A DNA stretch of 64,000 nt from Thermaerobacter sp. FW80 (GCF_004634385.1 NZ_CP037895.1:124001-188000); one strand, 5' to 3'; numbered from the stretch's first letter, positions 51,911-61,936 are shown. Numbers and translations: made by a program. The notes: a model not told the origin generated them from the sequence alone.

Positions 51911-53278
51911 TCACGGCAGCAGGACCAGCCCCACGCTCATCACCACGAAGGCGGCCAGCATCACAACGGCCGTGTACCCCAGGATCTGGCCCGCGCGCAG
52001 CCCCGTCATGCCCAGCAGCGGTAGGGCCCAGAAGGGCTGGATCATGTTGGTCAGCTCGTCACCAAAGGCCACCGCCATGACCGCCTTCCCCAGGTCCAGA
52101 TTCAGCGCCTGGGCGGCCTGGATCACGATGGGGCCCTGGACCGCCCACTGACCGCCGCCCGACGGCACCGCCAGGTTGACCAGGGCGGCGCTGACAAAAA
52201 TCCAGAACGGGAAGGTGAGGGGCGTCGAGATGGCCACGAACCAGTTGGCGATGACGGCTACCAGTCCGGACGAGGTCATGATGCCCATGATGCCGGCGTA
52301 GAAGGGAAACTGTAGGATGACCCCGCTGGCGGAGCGCACGCCGTCGGCCACGGCCTGGGCGTACCGGATGGGCGTCCCGTGCAGGAGCAGCCCGAGGACC
52401 AGGAAGATGAAGATCACCATGTTGATGTCCAGGGCGGCGATGCCCTTCTGGGCAAAGGCGCTGACGATGGAGACCACGCCTGCCACGACCACCAGGCCCA
52501 CCAGCACCCGACTGTTCTCGAGCCGCTCCGCCAGGGTCAGCTGCTCCGCGGGGCCTCCCGAGGCCAGGGGCGGCTCGGCAGCTGCCGCCGCCCCGTTCCC
52601 GGACGAACCGGCCAGGGCCGGTGGCATCGCCACCACCTCTCCGTCGGCGGGATGCATGCGAGCCATGATCCACGGCGACAGGAACAGCAGCACCAGCACC
52701 ACGATGATGTTGAACGGCCGGAAGAGGGTTTCCGTCAGGGGAAGGAGGCCCATCTGCTGCTCCAGGAAGTGACCAGGGGTGTTCACCGTCAGCGGGGCCG
52801 AGCCCGAGAGTCCGCCGTGCCAGATCATCAGGCCGATGTACCCTGCGGCTACAAGCAGAGGGAAGTGCACCTTGATCCCGCGCCGGGCGCAGGACCGCCC
52901 GACCTCCAGGGCCAGTAGAGCGCCCGCCACCAGGCTGAGGCCGTAGTTGATCAAGCCGAGGGCACCGGTGACGAAGGCCACCAGGGCGACCGCCTGCCTG
53001 GGCGACCGGGGCCAGTCCGCAAGCCGCTGGAGTCCGCGGCGCACCACGGCGGTGTTGGCCAGTGCGTAGCCTGTGACTAGGATCAGCGTCATCTGCATGC
53101 CGAAGGCCAGCAGGTTCCAGAAGCCGCCGTACCAGTCCAGCACAAGCTGGTAGGGTCCGCGGTCGGTGAAGACCAAGCCCATCGCGTACACCACCAGCGT
53201 CAGCAGAATGGCAAAGATGAAGGAGTCCGGAACATAGCGATGGGTGAACCGGCTGAGCGCCTCACCGATACGCTGCAC
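51911..53278 (-). CDS. Short-chain fatty-acid transporter (AtoE/TIGR00366 family)
   Basis: 455 aa with about eleven membrane segments. Diagnostic pieces are RFTHRYVPDSFIFAILLTLVVY, MIWHGGLSGSAPLTVNTPGH and the conserved VNLAVPSGGGQWAVQGPIV near residue 355. Family members take up acetoacetate or butyrate. I use the GTG at 53278 (QRIGEALSRFTHRY follows) behind a GGGGGTGGGG stretch; GTG 53374 would add an unsupported leader. The gene stands alone, after the NTF2-like gene. Confidence 0.85.
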   Translation of the reverse strand: MQRIGEALSRFTHRYVPDSFIFAILLTLVVYAMGLVFTDRGPYQLVLDWYGGFWNLLAFGMQMTLILVTGYALANTAVVRRGLQRLADWPRSPRQAVALVAFVTGALGLINYGLSLVAGALLALEVGRSCARRGIKVHFPLLVAAGYIGLMIWHGGLSGSAPLTVNTPGHFLEQQMGLLPLTETLFRPFNIIVVLVLLFLSPWIMARMHPADGEVVAMPPALAGSSGNGAAAAAEPPLASGGPAEQLTLAERLENSRVLVGLVVVAGVVSIVSAFAQKGIAALDINMVIFIFLVLGLLLHGTPIRYAQAVADGVRSASGVILQFPFYAGIMGIMTSSGLVAVIANWFVAISTPLTFPFWIFVSAALVNLAVPSGGGQWAVQGPIVIQAAQALNLDLGKAVMAVAFGDELTNMIQPFWALPLLGMTGLRAGQILGYTAVVMLAAFVVMSVGLVLLP

Positions 53279-53376
53279 GTACCCCACCCCCAGCTGGGAA
53301 GGAAAATAAGCCCACCGGCATCCCACAACACGAATCTCGTTGTCACTGGTACCGAATATGCGGTGCAACCCCACGC

Positions 53377-53733
53377 CTACACGAACCGGTCCATGAAGTA
53401 ACTGTAGCGACGCCAGATGAGACCGTCGCGAAAGTGGTAAAAGTCTGCAAACCGCACGGCGACCTCTTCCCCGGTCTTCAAGATGCCTCGGAACACGCCG
53501 CGCACAGCCACCTGGTCGCCCTCAACCAGGACGGCATCCAATTGGTGCCGGCCCTCCCGGATCAGCCGCTCGGCTTGGTAGAAACGACGTAGGGCATCGA
53601 TGCCTTCGATGGGATCCCGTCCGCCTCGCTCATACCGCACCTCCGGGTGGAATAGCGCCAGCAGCCCGTCAAGATCCCCTGCATCAACCCGCTGATAGTA
53701 GGTCAGAACCGCATCTCGCAGGCGATCGTCCAC
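53377..53733 (-). CDS. NTF2-like (SnoaL/ketosteroid isomerase-like) protein
   Basis: 118 aa cone-shaped alpha+beta protein: AVLTYYQRVDAGDLDGLLALFHPEVRYERGG, IEGIDALRRFYQ, then DQVAVRGVFRGILKTGEEVAVRFADFYHFRDGLIWRRYSYFMD. Members may be enzymes or small-molecule binders; no function can be given. GTG 53733 has GGGAGG seven bases upstream. The longer start (53751) runs through that site. Confidence 0.75.
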   Translation of the reverse strand: MDDRLRDAVLTYYQRVDAGDLDGLLALFHPEVRYERGGRDPIEGIDALRRFYQAERLIREGRHQLDAVLVEGDQVAVRGVFRGILKTGEEVAVRFADFYHFRDGLIWRRYSYFMDRFV

Positions 53734-53812
53734 GACGGATCCTCCCCCCACACCCGTGCATCAGCCCGGGGCTTCGCCGGTCTCGGGTGCTGGTTGTTTC
53801 GACATCATTCGC

Positions 53813-53841
53813 TTGTCCCACCTTCCTGCGCAACGTATACT
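53813..53841 (+). promoter_or_regulatory. Sigma-A-type promoter of the truncated peptidase gene
   Basis: TTGTCC (53813-53818), a 17-base spacer and TATACT (53836-53841) form a near-consensus vegetative promoter about 65 bases before the start at 53908. Confidence 0.65.
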
Positions 53842-53907
53842 CACCCGTGACCCGAGTGGGTTTCCAACCCGCTGGTAGGCTCCACGACTCGAAACGAGCG
53901 TAGGGTG

Positions 53908-54528
53908 ATGCTTGGTCGGCTTGGCCACTGGCGGTATGCCAGCACCTGCGTCGTTCTGGTTTTGTTCCTCGCCGGCTGGATGGGGGTCAGCCTGGCGGTA
54001 TCTCCATGGCCAGCGGAGGCCAACAGCCCCTTTGACAACAAGGTTGTACGGCGAGTCGACGCGGAGCGGGCGATCGAACACGTGCGTGTCTTGTCCGAGC
54101 ACATTGGGCCGCGGCCAGCGGGGCTGCCCGCCGAACGCCAGGCTGCCGAGTATATCGCCTCAATTCTCCAGCAATATGGCTATGAGGTATCCATGCAAAC
54201 CTTTCCCACCCCAGACCAGTACATTGGGACCGTGACCCTCCCCGACGGTACCAGCTGGCAAATGGGTGCTTCGCGATTTGGTGCTATTACGGGTAACAAT
54301 CCGGTTCGCGGACTCGTCATCGATGCGGGACGCGGGCTATCCCCGGACGAGTTTCCCGATGACGTTCGTGGCAAAGTTGTGCTGATGGAGTACGTTGCGA
54401 GTGCCCGTAATACCCAGGTTGCCAACGCCGCAGCGCGGGGCGCGGCAGCCGTCATCCTGTACTCGACCGTCGGTCCCCATTATCGCCCGCGGGCTGGAGA
54501 GGTATCCGTCGCAGCAGCTATACGCTAA
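53908..54528 (+). pseudogene. M28-family aminopeptidase, truncated after the PA-like region
   Basis: 206 aa. A signal/membrane segment (ASTCVVLVLFLAGWMGVSLAV) precedes an M28 N-terminus (AIEHVRVLSEHIGPRPAGLPAERQAAEYIASILQQYGYEV) and part of a protease-associated domain (NNPVRGLVIDAGRGLSPDEFP, GKVVLMEY, ANAAARGAAAVILY). The zinc-binding catalytic domain that should follow (about 200 more residues) is missing: the frame stops and unrelated sequence begins. It keeps a good promoter and AGGGTG site, so a short product may still be made. Confidence 0.75.
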
Positions 54529-55077
54529 GCACATTTGGTTCATTCTGCTCTCCTTAAGAAACACGCCATCCCGCCGGTTTGGGTGGACAGCCGAGGTAAC
54601 CGAATCCGGCTGTCTTCCCTTTCCGGCGGTTTGCTTCAATCCCTGCTTCAACGCCAGCCGGGGCAGGGGCTCACCCTGCCCGAAGCGTCACATGCCTGAG
54701 CATCCGGTCGCTTCAAATCGCTGGCGCGGTGCCTCTCCAACGCTTACGGGCTTAAGGCGCCAGGCGAACTGCTTGCGGAACTTCTACACCTTGGGATCGA
54801 TCGCGACCTGGCTTGGGATCGATCGCGACCTGGCAGTAAGGATCACGCGTAGACACCCAGAGGAGATGCCGGCGGCCCGCTTCCGTTCTACCTCCGCGCG
54901 GGTTGCCGCCCGTCCTGTCTGGATTCACGCCCATCGGCTCCGGGCTATCCTCCGCCTTGGGGGTCGACCCTCCTGGGGCAGAGGAATCCGCCTGTGTCAA
55001 GGGAATCCATCTGTGGCACCGAACGGTCCCAAAAGGCGATCGGCGCCGCCGCACGTACCGTCCAAGGAGGACTTCAC
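54529..55077. other. Decayed region between the truncated peptidase and the DUF262 gene
   Basis: 549 bases without an intact gene. It holds the msrA remnant with its 22-bp tandem duplication (54755-54850). The rest, including 54860-55060, shows nothing I recognise. Confidence 0.6.
54755..54850 (-). pseudogene. msrA C-terminal remnant
   Basis: On the minus strand DPYCQVAIDPK matches [12 protein letters not shown] near the end of the intact MsrA at 60819-61478, and the DNA beside it (GCGGAACTT...CACCTTGGG on the plus strand) also matches. A 22-bp unit (about 54790-54811, starting TTGGGATCGATCG) is duplicated in tandem within it, disrupting the frame. Only the last part of the gene remains. Confidence 0.65.
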
Positions 55078-56874
55078 ATGTCTACGCAACGGTACTCTGT
55101 GGCACCCCACCCCATCGAAACCTTGCTCGCCTGGGTCAAGTCGGGCGAGATCGCCATTCCTGAGATTCAGCGGCCTTTCGTCTGGAATGCGACCAAGGTC
55201 CGCGACTTCCTGGATTCCCTCTACCGGGGCTACCCCGTTGGTTACCTCATCGCCTGGCGCAATCCCACCGTCCGGTTGAAGGACGGCACCCTGTCGGCCG
55301 GCAAACGGATCCTCATCGACGGGCAACAGCGGGTCACGGCCCTACGGGCCGCACTGCTAGGCGAGGAGGTGCTGGACGAAAACTACGCCCGGAAACGCAT
55401 CCACATCGCCTTCAACCCCCAGGAGGAGCGCTTTGAAGTCCGTAACTCCGCAATTGCTAGGGACCCGGCCTGGATTGACGACATCAGTCGCCTGTTCGCG
55501 CCGGATGCCTATCTAGGGGACTTCGTCGACGACTACGTAGCAAAGAATCCGGATACCGATCGCAAGCAGGTGGGCCGGGTCCTGGAACGGCTGAAGAAGA
55601 TCGTGAACAACCACATCGGCCTGATCGAGCTGGCGGAAGACCTGGATATCGAGACCGTCACCGAGATCTTCATCCGGGTGAACTCGGCCGGGGTGGAACT
55701 GTCCCAGGCCGACTTCGCCATGTCCAAGATCGCCGTCAACGAGACCTATGGCGGGCACCTTCTGCGGAAGGCCATCGACTACTTCTGCCACCTGGCTCGG
55801 AACCCAGAATTCCACGTCCACATTGAGAAGAACGATGCCGAGTTCACCCGGAGCGAGTTTTGGCCCAAGATGAAATGGCTCAAGGACTTCAACGACGACC
55901 TGTACGACCCGAATTACACGGATATGCTGCGGGTCGCCTTCACCACCCGGTTCGGCCGGGGCAGGCTGCAGGACCTGGTCGCCCTGCTGTCGGGTCGCAA
56001 CTTCGAGACCCGGGAGTACGAGGAAGCCATTGTTGAGGATTCCTTTGCCAGGCTCAAGGACGGTATCCACGCCTTCATCAACGAGACCCACTTCAAGCGC
56101 TTCGTGATGATCCTCCGCTCAGCAGGATTCATCACGAGCAACATGATCACCAGTCATAACGCGGTGAACTTCGCCTACATCCTGTACCTGCGGGGCCGGT
56201 CCGAGGGCATTACGGCCGATGAGCTGGAACGCATTGTGCGACGATGGTATGCGATGTCCATCCTGACAGGACGGTATACAACGCATCCAGAGACAGTCTT
56301 CGACCTGGACATTCGTCAAATCGAGAGCCATGGCATTGCGCGCTACACGGAAGCCGTCCTGAACAGTGAACTTTCCGACAGCTTTTGGACCACCCTTCTT
56401 CCTCAACTGATGGAAACCTCTTCAGTCCAAAGTCCCTATTTTGTCGCCTTTAAGGCGGCGCAAGTTTGCCTCGGGGACAGGGGATTTCTTTCCACCAACA
56501 TCACGGTTCGGGATCTTCTCCTCAATCATGGTGATCATCATCACATCTTCCCGAGGAAGTACCTGCAGCAGCTCGGGCTGAGCCGGGGCCGCTACAACCA
56601 GATCGCCAACTTCGTCATCGCCCAGAGTGAGATTAATATTGCCATCGGCGACACCCCGCCACACATCTACTTCAAGGAGTTGTGGGACCAGGTCAACGGC
56701 GGCCCCAAGAAGTACGGTGGCATCACAGATCCCGAAGCACTGAGGAGGAATCTTGAGGAAAATTGCATCCCCCTGGCCGTGCTGGAGGGCGATGTGCCGG
56801 ATTATGATTCGTTCCTGGCTGAGCGTCGCCGCTTGATGGCGCTCCGGATCAAGCGATGGTTTGAGAGACTATAG
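55078..56874 (+). CDS. DUF262 / GmrSD-type putative restriction (phage-defence) protein
   Basis: 598 aa. The N-terminal ParB/Srx-like DUF262 domain shows [32 protein letters not shown] (near 26) and the DGQQR box in [15 protein letters not shown] (near 79). [23 protein letters not shown] is the usual middle motif. Near residue 485 an HNH-like [15 protein letters not shown] marks a DUF1524-type nuclease part. Proteins of this type (GmrSD, BrxU, SspE) restrict phage DNA with modified bases. Ideal AAGGAGG before ATG 55078. It stands alone among pseudogenes, which suggests acquisition by transfer. Confidence 0.85.
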   Translation: MSTQRYSVAPHPIETLLAWVKSGEIAIPEIQRPFVWNATKVRDFLDSLYRGYPVGYLIAWRNPTVRLKDGTLSAGKRILIDGQQRVTALRAALLGEEVLDENYARKRIHIAFNPQEERFEVRNSAIARDPAWIDDISRLFAPDAYLGDFVDDYVAKNPDTDRKQVGRVLERLKKIVNNHIGLIELAEDLDIETVTEIFIRVNSAGVELSQADFAMSKIAVNETYGGHLLRKAIDYFCHLARNPEFHVHIEKNDAEFTRSEFWPKMKWLKDFNDDLYDPNYTDMLRVAFTTRFGRGRLQDLVALLSGRNFETREYEEAIVEDSFARLKDGIHAFINETHFKRFVMILRSAGFITSNMITSHNAVNFAYILYLRGRSEGITADELERIVRRWYAMSILTGRYTTHPETVFDLDIRQIESHGIARYTEAVLNSELSDSFWTTLLPQLMETSSVQSPYFVAFKAAQVCLGDRGFLSTNITVRDLLLNHGDHHHIFPRKYLQQLGLSRGRYNQIANFVIAQSEINIAIGDTPPHIYFKELWDQVNGGPKKYGGITDPEALRRNLEENCIPLAVLEGDVPDYDSFLAERRRLMALRIKRWFERL

Positions 56875-56914
56875 GGCAACCATTCCCGCCCCTTTCACGG
56901 AAGGGCCCGGTCCA

Positions 56915-57090
56915 ACTTCCGCGGCTGGCGGCTGCCGCCCGAGTTGCCCACGGCGGAAAAGCGGCTGAAGGCGATTCAGGCGGCCAAGGCCCGGCTGGCG
57001 CAGCGAGCGACGGGCCGAGGCCGAAGCCAGGGAAGCGGCGCGGAAAGCGGAATCGTTGTTTCCAGTGATGGACTTGGCCCGGTTTAGGGG
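56915..57090 (+). pseudogene. Transposase-like remnant
   Basis: The plus strand encodes RGWRLPPELPTAEKRLKAIQAAKARLAQR, which resembles the charged helical segment in the middle of IS1182/IS5-type transposases, then loses frame. No ends or other domains are seen. The 56875-57300 spacer otherwise holds a TACAAT box at 57155-57160 without a clear -35, which may be the thi operon promoter. Confidence 0.4.
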
Positions 57091-57300
57091 ACGGACACCC
57101 CGATACCTGGGACGTAAGCCCCAGTGAGGGTGATCCCCATACCAGCCAGAGTGGTACAATGCAAAACGAAGCCGCGCATCAATTCGCAGTTCGATTGTGG
57201 AGCCGACGCTTGCGGCTGACGGAGTAGGTCACCGCCCGGCCCCCGGCACGATGGGGTCGGGCGTTGCTTTCCGGGCTGTCGGATGGGAGAGGAGAATCCC

Positions 57301-58009
57301 GGTGGCCGGGGGCGTTCTGCATCTGGTAACGGATCGCAAGGCCGCGCCCGACCTCGTCGCCGTCGTCCAGGCGGCGGTGGCGGGTGGGGTGCAATGGGTC
57401 CAGTTGCGCGACAAGACGGCCGCCGCTCTGGACTTGTTCCACCTGGCCCAGAGGCTGGCGCCGGTTTGCCGGGCCGCGGGCGCCGGCCTGCTCGTCAACG
57501 ACCGCGTGGATGTGGCGGTGGCAGCCGGGTGTGACGGGGTCCACCTGGCCCGGAAGAGCCTGCCGGTGGCTGCCGCCCGGCGCATCCTGCCCGTCCCCAT
57601 GCTGCTCGGCGCCTCCGTGCATTCGCTTGCGGAAGCCCAGGAGGCGGTGCAGCAGGGAGCCGATTACGTCACCTTCGGCTCGGTGTACCCCACCCGTTCC
57701 CACCCCGGCCAGCGGCCGGCGGGTCTGGATGAACTGGCGCGCGTGGTGGATGCCGTCCCCGTCCCCGTGTTGGCCATCGGCGGCATCACGCCGGACAACG
57801 TGGAGGCGGTGCTCGCCACCGGGGTCGCGGGCATCGCCGTGATCTCCGCCATCCAGGGCGACCCCGACCCGGCGGCGGCCGCGGCGCGGCTGCGGGAGCG
57901 TATGGAAGCCTCGGCCCACCGGCCGCGCCACCCATTCCCCAAACCTCGGTGCGTCGCGACCCCTGGCCAGGAGACCCCGCTGCGACTCCGGGAAGGAGGA
58001 CGAGGATGA
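57301..58009 (+). CDS. thiE: Thiamine-phosphate synthase
   Basis: 235 aa TIM-barrel enzyme that joins the thiazole phosphate and pyrimidine pyrophosphate. Motifs: [74 protein letters not shown] and [17 protein letters not shown] 57301 has AGAGGAG upstream; the long frame starts earlier but lacks a ribosome site. The stop overlaps the next start (ATGA). A TenI-type aromatase, rather than ThiE, is the other option for this fold. Confidence 0.87.
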
Positions 58010-59199
58010 TGGCCGTCTCCGATGTGCCGACGGTGACGGTGCTGGTCAACGGGAAGCCGGTGGCCGTGTCCGGTCGTCCTGCGGGCAACGGCCCCACGCT
58101 GGTCGACCTGCTGGCCCAGATGGGCTACTCCGCCGATGCCCCCGTCGCGGTGGCCGTCGACGGCCGGGTCGTCCCGAGGCGCCAGTGGGCCGAGTTCGTC
58201 TTGCGGGAGACCCACCGGGTGCAGGTGGTCAAGGCCATGGCCGGGGGCGCCCCGGCCCCCGACGCGCCCGCAGGCCCGCAAGGGCCGGTACCTTCGGATG
58301 GACCGCTGCACCGCCGGCCGACGAGCCCGGGCCCGGAGCCCGCAGCGCCGGAGGCGCCCGCACCCTCGGACGGGCCGCAGGCCGGTTCGTCCGCCACGGA
58401 TCCCCTGGTCATCGCCGGGCGCACCTTCCGGTCCCGGCTCTTCCTCGGCACCGGCAAGTACGCCGATCCCGCCACCATGGTCGCCGCCCTGGAGCGGTCG
58501 GGCACGGAGATGGTCACCGTCGCCATGCGGCTGATCGACCCGGATGACCCGGCCGGCGGCGACATCCTCGCCCACATCGACCGCAGCCGCTACCACCTGC
58601 TGCCCAACACCGCCGGGGCGACGACGGCGGAGCAGGCCATCGGCATCGCCCACCTGGCGCGGGAGGCACTGGGCACCAACTGGATCAAGCTCGAGGTCAT
58701 CGGCGATCCCCGCACGCTGCTGCCCGACCTGCAAGGCACGCTGGAGGCGACGCGCCGGCTGGTGCGGGATGGATTCGTCGTCCTGCCGTACTGCACCGCC
58801 GATCTGGTGACCTGTCTGCGGCTGGAGGACGCCGGGGCCGCCGCGGTGATGCCCCTGGCGGCGCCCATCGGGACGGGGCAGGGCATGCAGGACTGGGTCG
58901 GCATCCAGCGCGTGATCGAGCGGGTCTCGGTGCCGGTGATCGTCGACGCCGGGCTGGGCGTCCCGTCGGATGCGGCCATCGCCATGGAGATGGGGGCCAG
59001 TGCCGTGCTGGTCAACACGGCCATCGCCCGGGCGAAGAACCCGCCGCTCATGGCCGAGGCCTTCCGGTGGGGCGTCATCGCCGGGCGGCAGGCCTTCCTG
59101 GCCGGCCGCATGCCGCCGCAGCGGGAAGCCAGCGCCTCGAGCCCGGTGCGAGGAGTGCCGCAGCTGCAAGGCATCGCCGCCCCGGGTGGGAGCGGGTAA
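58006..59199 (+). CDS. ThiS-ThiG fusion: sulfur carrier and thiazole synthase
   Basis: 397 aa. Residues 9-81 are a ThiS ubiquitin-fold domain ([47 protein letters not shown]), ending at Gly80-Gly81. A Pro-rich linker (82-131) joins it to ThiG (about 134-390): [69 protein letters not shown] with the Schiff-base Lys, and [28 protein letters not shown]. ThiS normally acts through a free C-terminal Gly-Gly. AAGGAGG lies six bases before ATG 58006. No thiF or thiH is in the window. Confidence 0.92.
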   Translation: MMAVSDVPTVTVLVNGKPVAVSGRPAGNGPTLVDLLAQMGYSADAPVAVAVDGRVVPRRQWAEFVLRETHRVQVVKAMAGGAPAPDAPAGPQGPVPSDGPLHRRPTSPGPEPAAPEAPAPSDGPQAGSSATDPLVIAGRTFRSRLFLGTGKYADPATMVAALERSGTEMVTVAMRLIDPDDPAGGDILAHIDRSRYHLLPNTAGATTAEQAIGIAHLAREALGTNWIKLEVIGDPRTLLPDLQGTLEATRRLVRDGFVVLPYCTADLVTCLRLEDAGAAAVMPLAAPIGTGQGMQDWVGIQRVIERVSVPVIVDAGLGVPSDAAIAMEMGASAVLVNTAIARAKNPPLMAEAFRWGVIAGRQAFLAGRMPPQREASASSPVRGVPQLQGIAAPGGSG

Positions 59200-59220
59200 G
59201 GCGCCGAGGAGCGATCGCCC

Positions 59221-60678
59221 ATGCCCAGCGGGACTGCATCGCCCACCCCATCGCCCATCACCGACCACGGCGGGTCTGGCCCGTATGACGTGGCGATCGC
59301 CGGCGCCGGGGTCGTCGGCCTGGCCGCGGCCTTCGAGCTGGCCAGGCACGGCGCGCGGGTGGTCGTCGTCGAGGCCGATCGCCCTGGCAGCGGCGCCTCG
59401 ACCGTCGCTGCAGGGATGCTGGCGCCCGGGCACGAGGCCCACGCCGACCCGCTGCTGCGGGAACTCGGTCTGCACAGCCACCGGCTGTGGCCGTCCTTCG
59501 CCGAGGCGGTGGAGCGCGTCTCCGGCCTGACGACCGGCTACGTGGGACGCGGGATCGCCGTCCTGGCCACGGACCCCGGGGAGGCGGACGAACTGGCGGC
59601 ACGGGCATCGGAACGGGCGGTTCCACCGCCGGACCGACCGGCCCCCTCCTCGCAGGGAGCCGGAACCCCGGGACCCGGTGCAGGGGCTCCGGGGACGGGG
59701 GCTTCAGGTCCCGCGATCCGCCGCGCCGAGCAGACGGGGCTGGCCCCCGCCGACCCCGCACCGCATCGGGCGGGGAGCGGCGTCGAGCTCTCGGACGCCG
59801 GCTGCGGCGTCGAACTGTCGGATGGGGGCTTTCGCGATCCGGTGTGGCTTGCCCGCGAGGACCTCCCGGCCCACCTGGCCGTCTTCCCCGGGGCCTGCGG
59901 CGCCCTGTTCTTCCCCGAAGGGGGCCACGTGGACCCGGTGGCGACCGTCCGCGCCCTCGCAGCCGCCTTGGCCGCCTCGGGCGTGACCCTGCTCCCCGGC
60001 ACCCGCGTCCACGGCTGGCGGGACGAACCGGCCCCGGGCGGCCGCCGCCTGGTGGCCGCCCTGACCACGGCCGGCGAGATCCGCGCCAGCTGGTTCGTCC
60101 TGGCGGGTGGGGTCTACAACGCCACCCTGGCTGCCCAGGCCGGCTTTTCCCTGCCGGTGGTGCCGGTCAAGGGGCAGATCCTGGCGGTGGAGCCGCCGGC
60201 ACCTGTGGCTGCGTTCGTCCGCGGGCAGGTGCCGGTGTTCGGTGGGAGCGTGTACCTCGTGCCCCGACGCGACGGGCGTCTGTTGATCGGCGCCACGGAG
60301 GAACCGGAAGCGGGCTATGACACGGGCATCACCCTGGGGGCCGTCGGCCGGCTTGCGACGGCGGCGCAACGCCTCCTGCCGGAGCTGGCCGGGGCCCGGT
60401 GGCTGAAGGCCCGGGCGGGGCTGCGGCCGGGGACGCCGGACAAGCGGCCGATCATCGGCCGGGCGCCGGGGTTCGTCAACGCCCTGGTCGCGGCGGGTCA
60501 CTACCGCAACGGGATCCTGCTGGCGCCCCTGACGGCCCGGATCGTCGCGGTGCTCTGCGCCGGCAAGGCCTCCGGCCGTTCCGCGCTCCCCGGGGGCGGG
60601 GAGGCCGTCATTCCGGCCCACTGGCTGGAGGCGTTGCGACCCGAGCGGTTCGCCCAGGCGCCTCCCACGGCCTCTTGA
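59221..60678 (+). CDS. thiO: Glycine oxidase for thiazole biosynthesis
   Basis: 485 aa FAD-dependent D-amino-acid-oxidase-fold enzyme that makes iminoglycine for ThiG. FAD site: YDVAIAGAGVVGLAAAFELARHGARVVVVEADRPGSGAS. Later KGQILAVEPP, YLVPRRDGRLLIGATEE and GLRPGTPDKRPIIGRAPG, plus GHYRNGILLAP. A Pro/Gly-rich insert (about residues 138-190) with a tandem GVELSD unit makes it longer than usual (about 370 aa). ThiO fits an aerobic thiazole route in place of ThiH. Confidence 0.9.
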   Translation: MPSGTASPTPSPITDHGGSGPYDVAIAGAGVVGLAAAFELARHGARVVVVEADRPGSGASTVAAGMLAPGHEAHADPLLRELGLHSHRLWPSFAEAVERVSGLTTGYVGRGIAVLATDPGEADELAARASERAVPPPDRPAPSSQGAGTPGPGAGAPGTGASGPAIRRAEQTGLAPADPAPHRAGSGVELSDAGCGVELSDGGFRDPVWLAREDLPAHLAVFPGACGALFFPEGGHVDPVATVRALAAALAASGVTLLPGTRVHGWRDEPAPGGRRLVAALTTAGEIRASWFVLAGGVYNATLAAQAGFSLPVVPVKGQILAVEPPAPVAAFVRGQVPVFGGSVYLVPRRDGRLLIGATEEPEAGYDTGITLGAVGRLATAAQRLLPELAGARWLKARAGLRPGTPDKRPIIGRAPGFVNALVAAGHYRNGILLAPLTARIVAVLCAGKASGRSALPGGGEAVIPAHWLEALRPERFAQAPPTAS

Positions 60679-60818
60679 CAGGGGCCCCCTGGCGTCCGGC
60701 GGCCGATCGCCCCCCGGCTGATGCCCGGACCGCGTCCGACGAACCGGCTCGCTCGGAAGAACCGCGTCATACATTCCATCGTGCCGCCGCCGCTCAGCCC
60801 GTCGCGGACGTGGTGGGA

Positions 60819-61478
60819 TCACGAGGTCACCGGCTTCAACCGTCCGGCGAACCGCTGGCGGAACTTGCGCACCTTGGGGTCGATGACCACCCGGCAGTAC
60901 GGGTAATCCGGGTTCTTCCAATAGAACCGGCGGTGATACTCCTCGGCCGGGTAGAACGCCGTGAACGGCACGACCTCCGTGACGATGGGATCCTTCCAGC
61001 GACCGCTGGCCTCGAGTTCGCGGATCGTCGCCTCCGCCACCGCCTTCTGCTCCGGCGAGTGGTACAGGATGATGGACCGGTACTGGGGCCCGACGTCATG
61101 CCCCTGGCGGTTGGGCGTGGTCGGGTCGTGGATCGCGAAGAAGACCTCGAGCAGATCGCGGTAGCTGATCACCTCCGGATCGAAGGTGATCTGGACGACC
61201 TCGGCATGGCCGGTGGTGCCGGTGCAGACCTGCTCGTAGGTGGGGTTCGGAACGTGGCCCCCGGCGTAGCCGGGTTCGACCCGGACGACGCCCTCGAGCT
61301 CCGCGAAGACCGGCTCGAGGCACCAGAAGCAGCCGCCGCCGAGGGTGGCGGTCTCCCAGCGGCGCCTGCTGCGCGCGCCGTCCACTGCCTCCGCGGTGTC
61401 GTCTCTCGCTTCCGCGATGTCGGTCGCATGCGCGGTCCTGAGTTGGCGGTCGGCGCGCTGCCCGTCCTTCGCCTCCAT
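60819..61478 (-). CDS. msrA: Peptide methionine sulfoxide reductase MsrA
   Basis: 219 aa. It repairs S-methionine sulfoxide. The active site is [18 protein letters not shown] near residue 47, followed by [27 protein letters not shown], and the substrate pocket [15 protein letters not shown]. An N-terminal charged extension of about 40 residues precedes the domain. The ATG at 61478 follows GGAGGATACC; the ATG at 61490 overlaps that site. Confidence 0.93.
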   Translation of the reverse strand: MEAKDGQRADRQLRTAHATDIAEARDDTAEAVDGARSRRRWETATLGGGCFWCLEPVFAELEGVVRVEPGYAGGHVPNPTYEQVCTGTTGHAEVVQITFDPEVISYRDLLEVFFAIHDPTTPNRQGHDVGPQYRSIILYHSPEQKAVAEATIRELEASGRWKDPIVTEVVPFTAFYPAEEYHRRFYWKNPDYPYCRVVIDPKVRKFRQRFAGRLKPVTS

Positions 61479-61936
61479 GGTATCCTCCATGGAATTTCGG
61501 TCCCCCTCTTCAGCGCATGGCGGGCCGGCGCATGGCGGGCCGGATTTCGTTCCGCAGGGCGGGGCGCCGGATTTTGTTCCGCAGGTCGGATCCGCCGCCC
61601 GGAACCCCGGCCCCGGGCGGCGACCGGAGCCAGCGCGTGCCGCCTCGACGCCCTGCGTCCCGCCCTCCGGTGGCCCTTTCCCGGCCCCTTCACCCTTCCT
61701 CTTTCAAGTTAAGTTGCCCGATCGTTCACCCCTGGCGTTCCCTCCTGGCCGTCTCCGACCCGGCCGCCGGGCGCCAGCCGAGGAGGCCCGGGGCCGAGGA
61801 CGTCCTGGACAAGGGTGCCCTGACTCGCTAGAGTGGGGGCTGGGCCCCGGCGTCGCGGTTTGGGTGCTCCGTCGGATCCTGCCGCGAGGCGACCGGGGCA
61901 GCTCGGTCCGAGACGCCCGAGGAAGGGGGATCCATC
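61479..61936. other. Divergent spacer between msrA and the DJ-1/PfpI gene
   Basis: 458 bases with no gene. It contains a perfect 15-bp tandem repeat (GCGCATGGCGGGCCG at 61513-61527 and 61528-61542) followed by two near-identical copies of a 20-base unit with a GTTCCGCAGG core. No promoter is clear. Confidence 0.55.
61513..61586. repeat. Short tandem and direct repeats
   Basis: Two perfect copies of GCGCATGGCGGGCCG stand in tandem; then GCCGGATTTCGTTCCGCAGG and a near copy with one change occur about 27 bases apart. Probably slippage products in a non-coding spacer. Confidence 0.7.

Noticed and set aside
56875-57300. TPP riboswitch ahead of thiE
   Set aside because: The CUGAGA and GAACCUGAUCUGG-like conserved parts of the THI element were looked for and not found.
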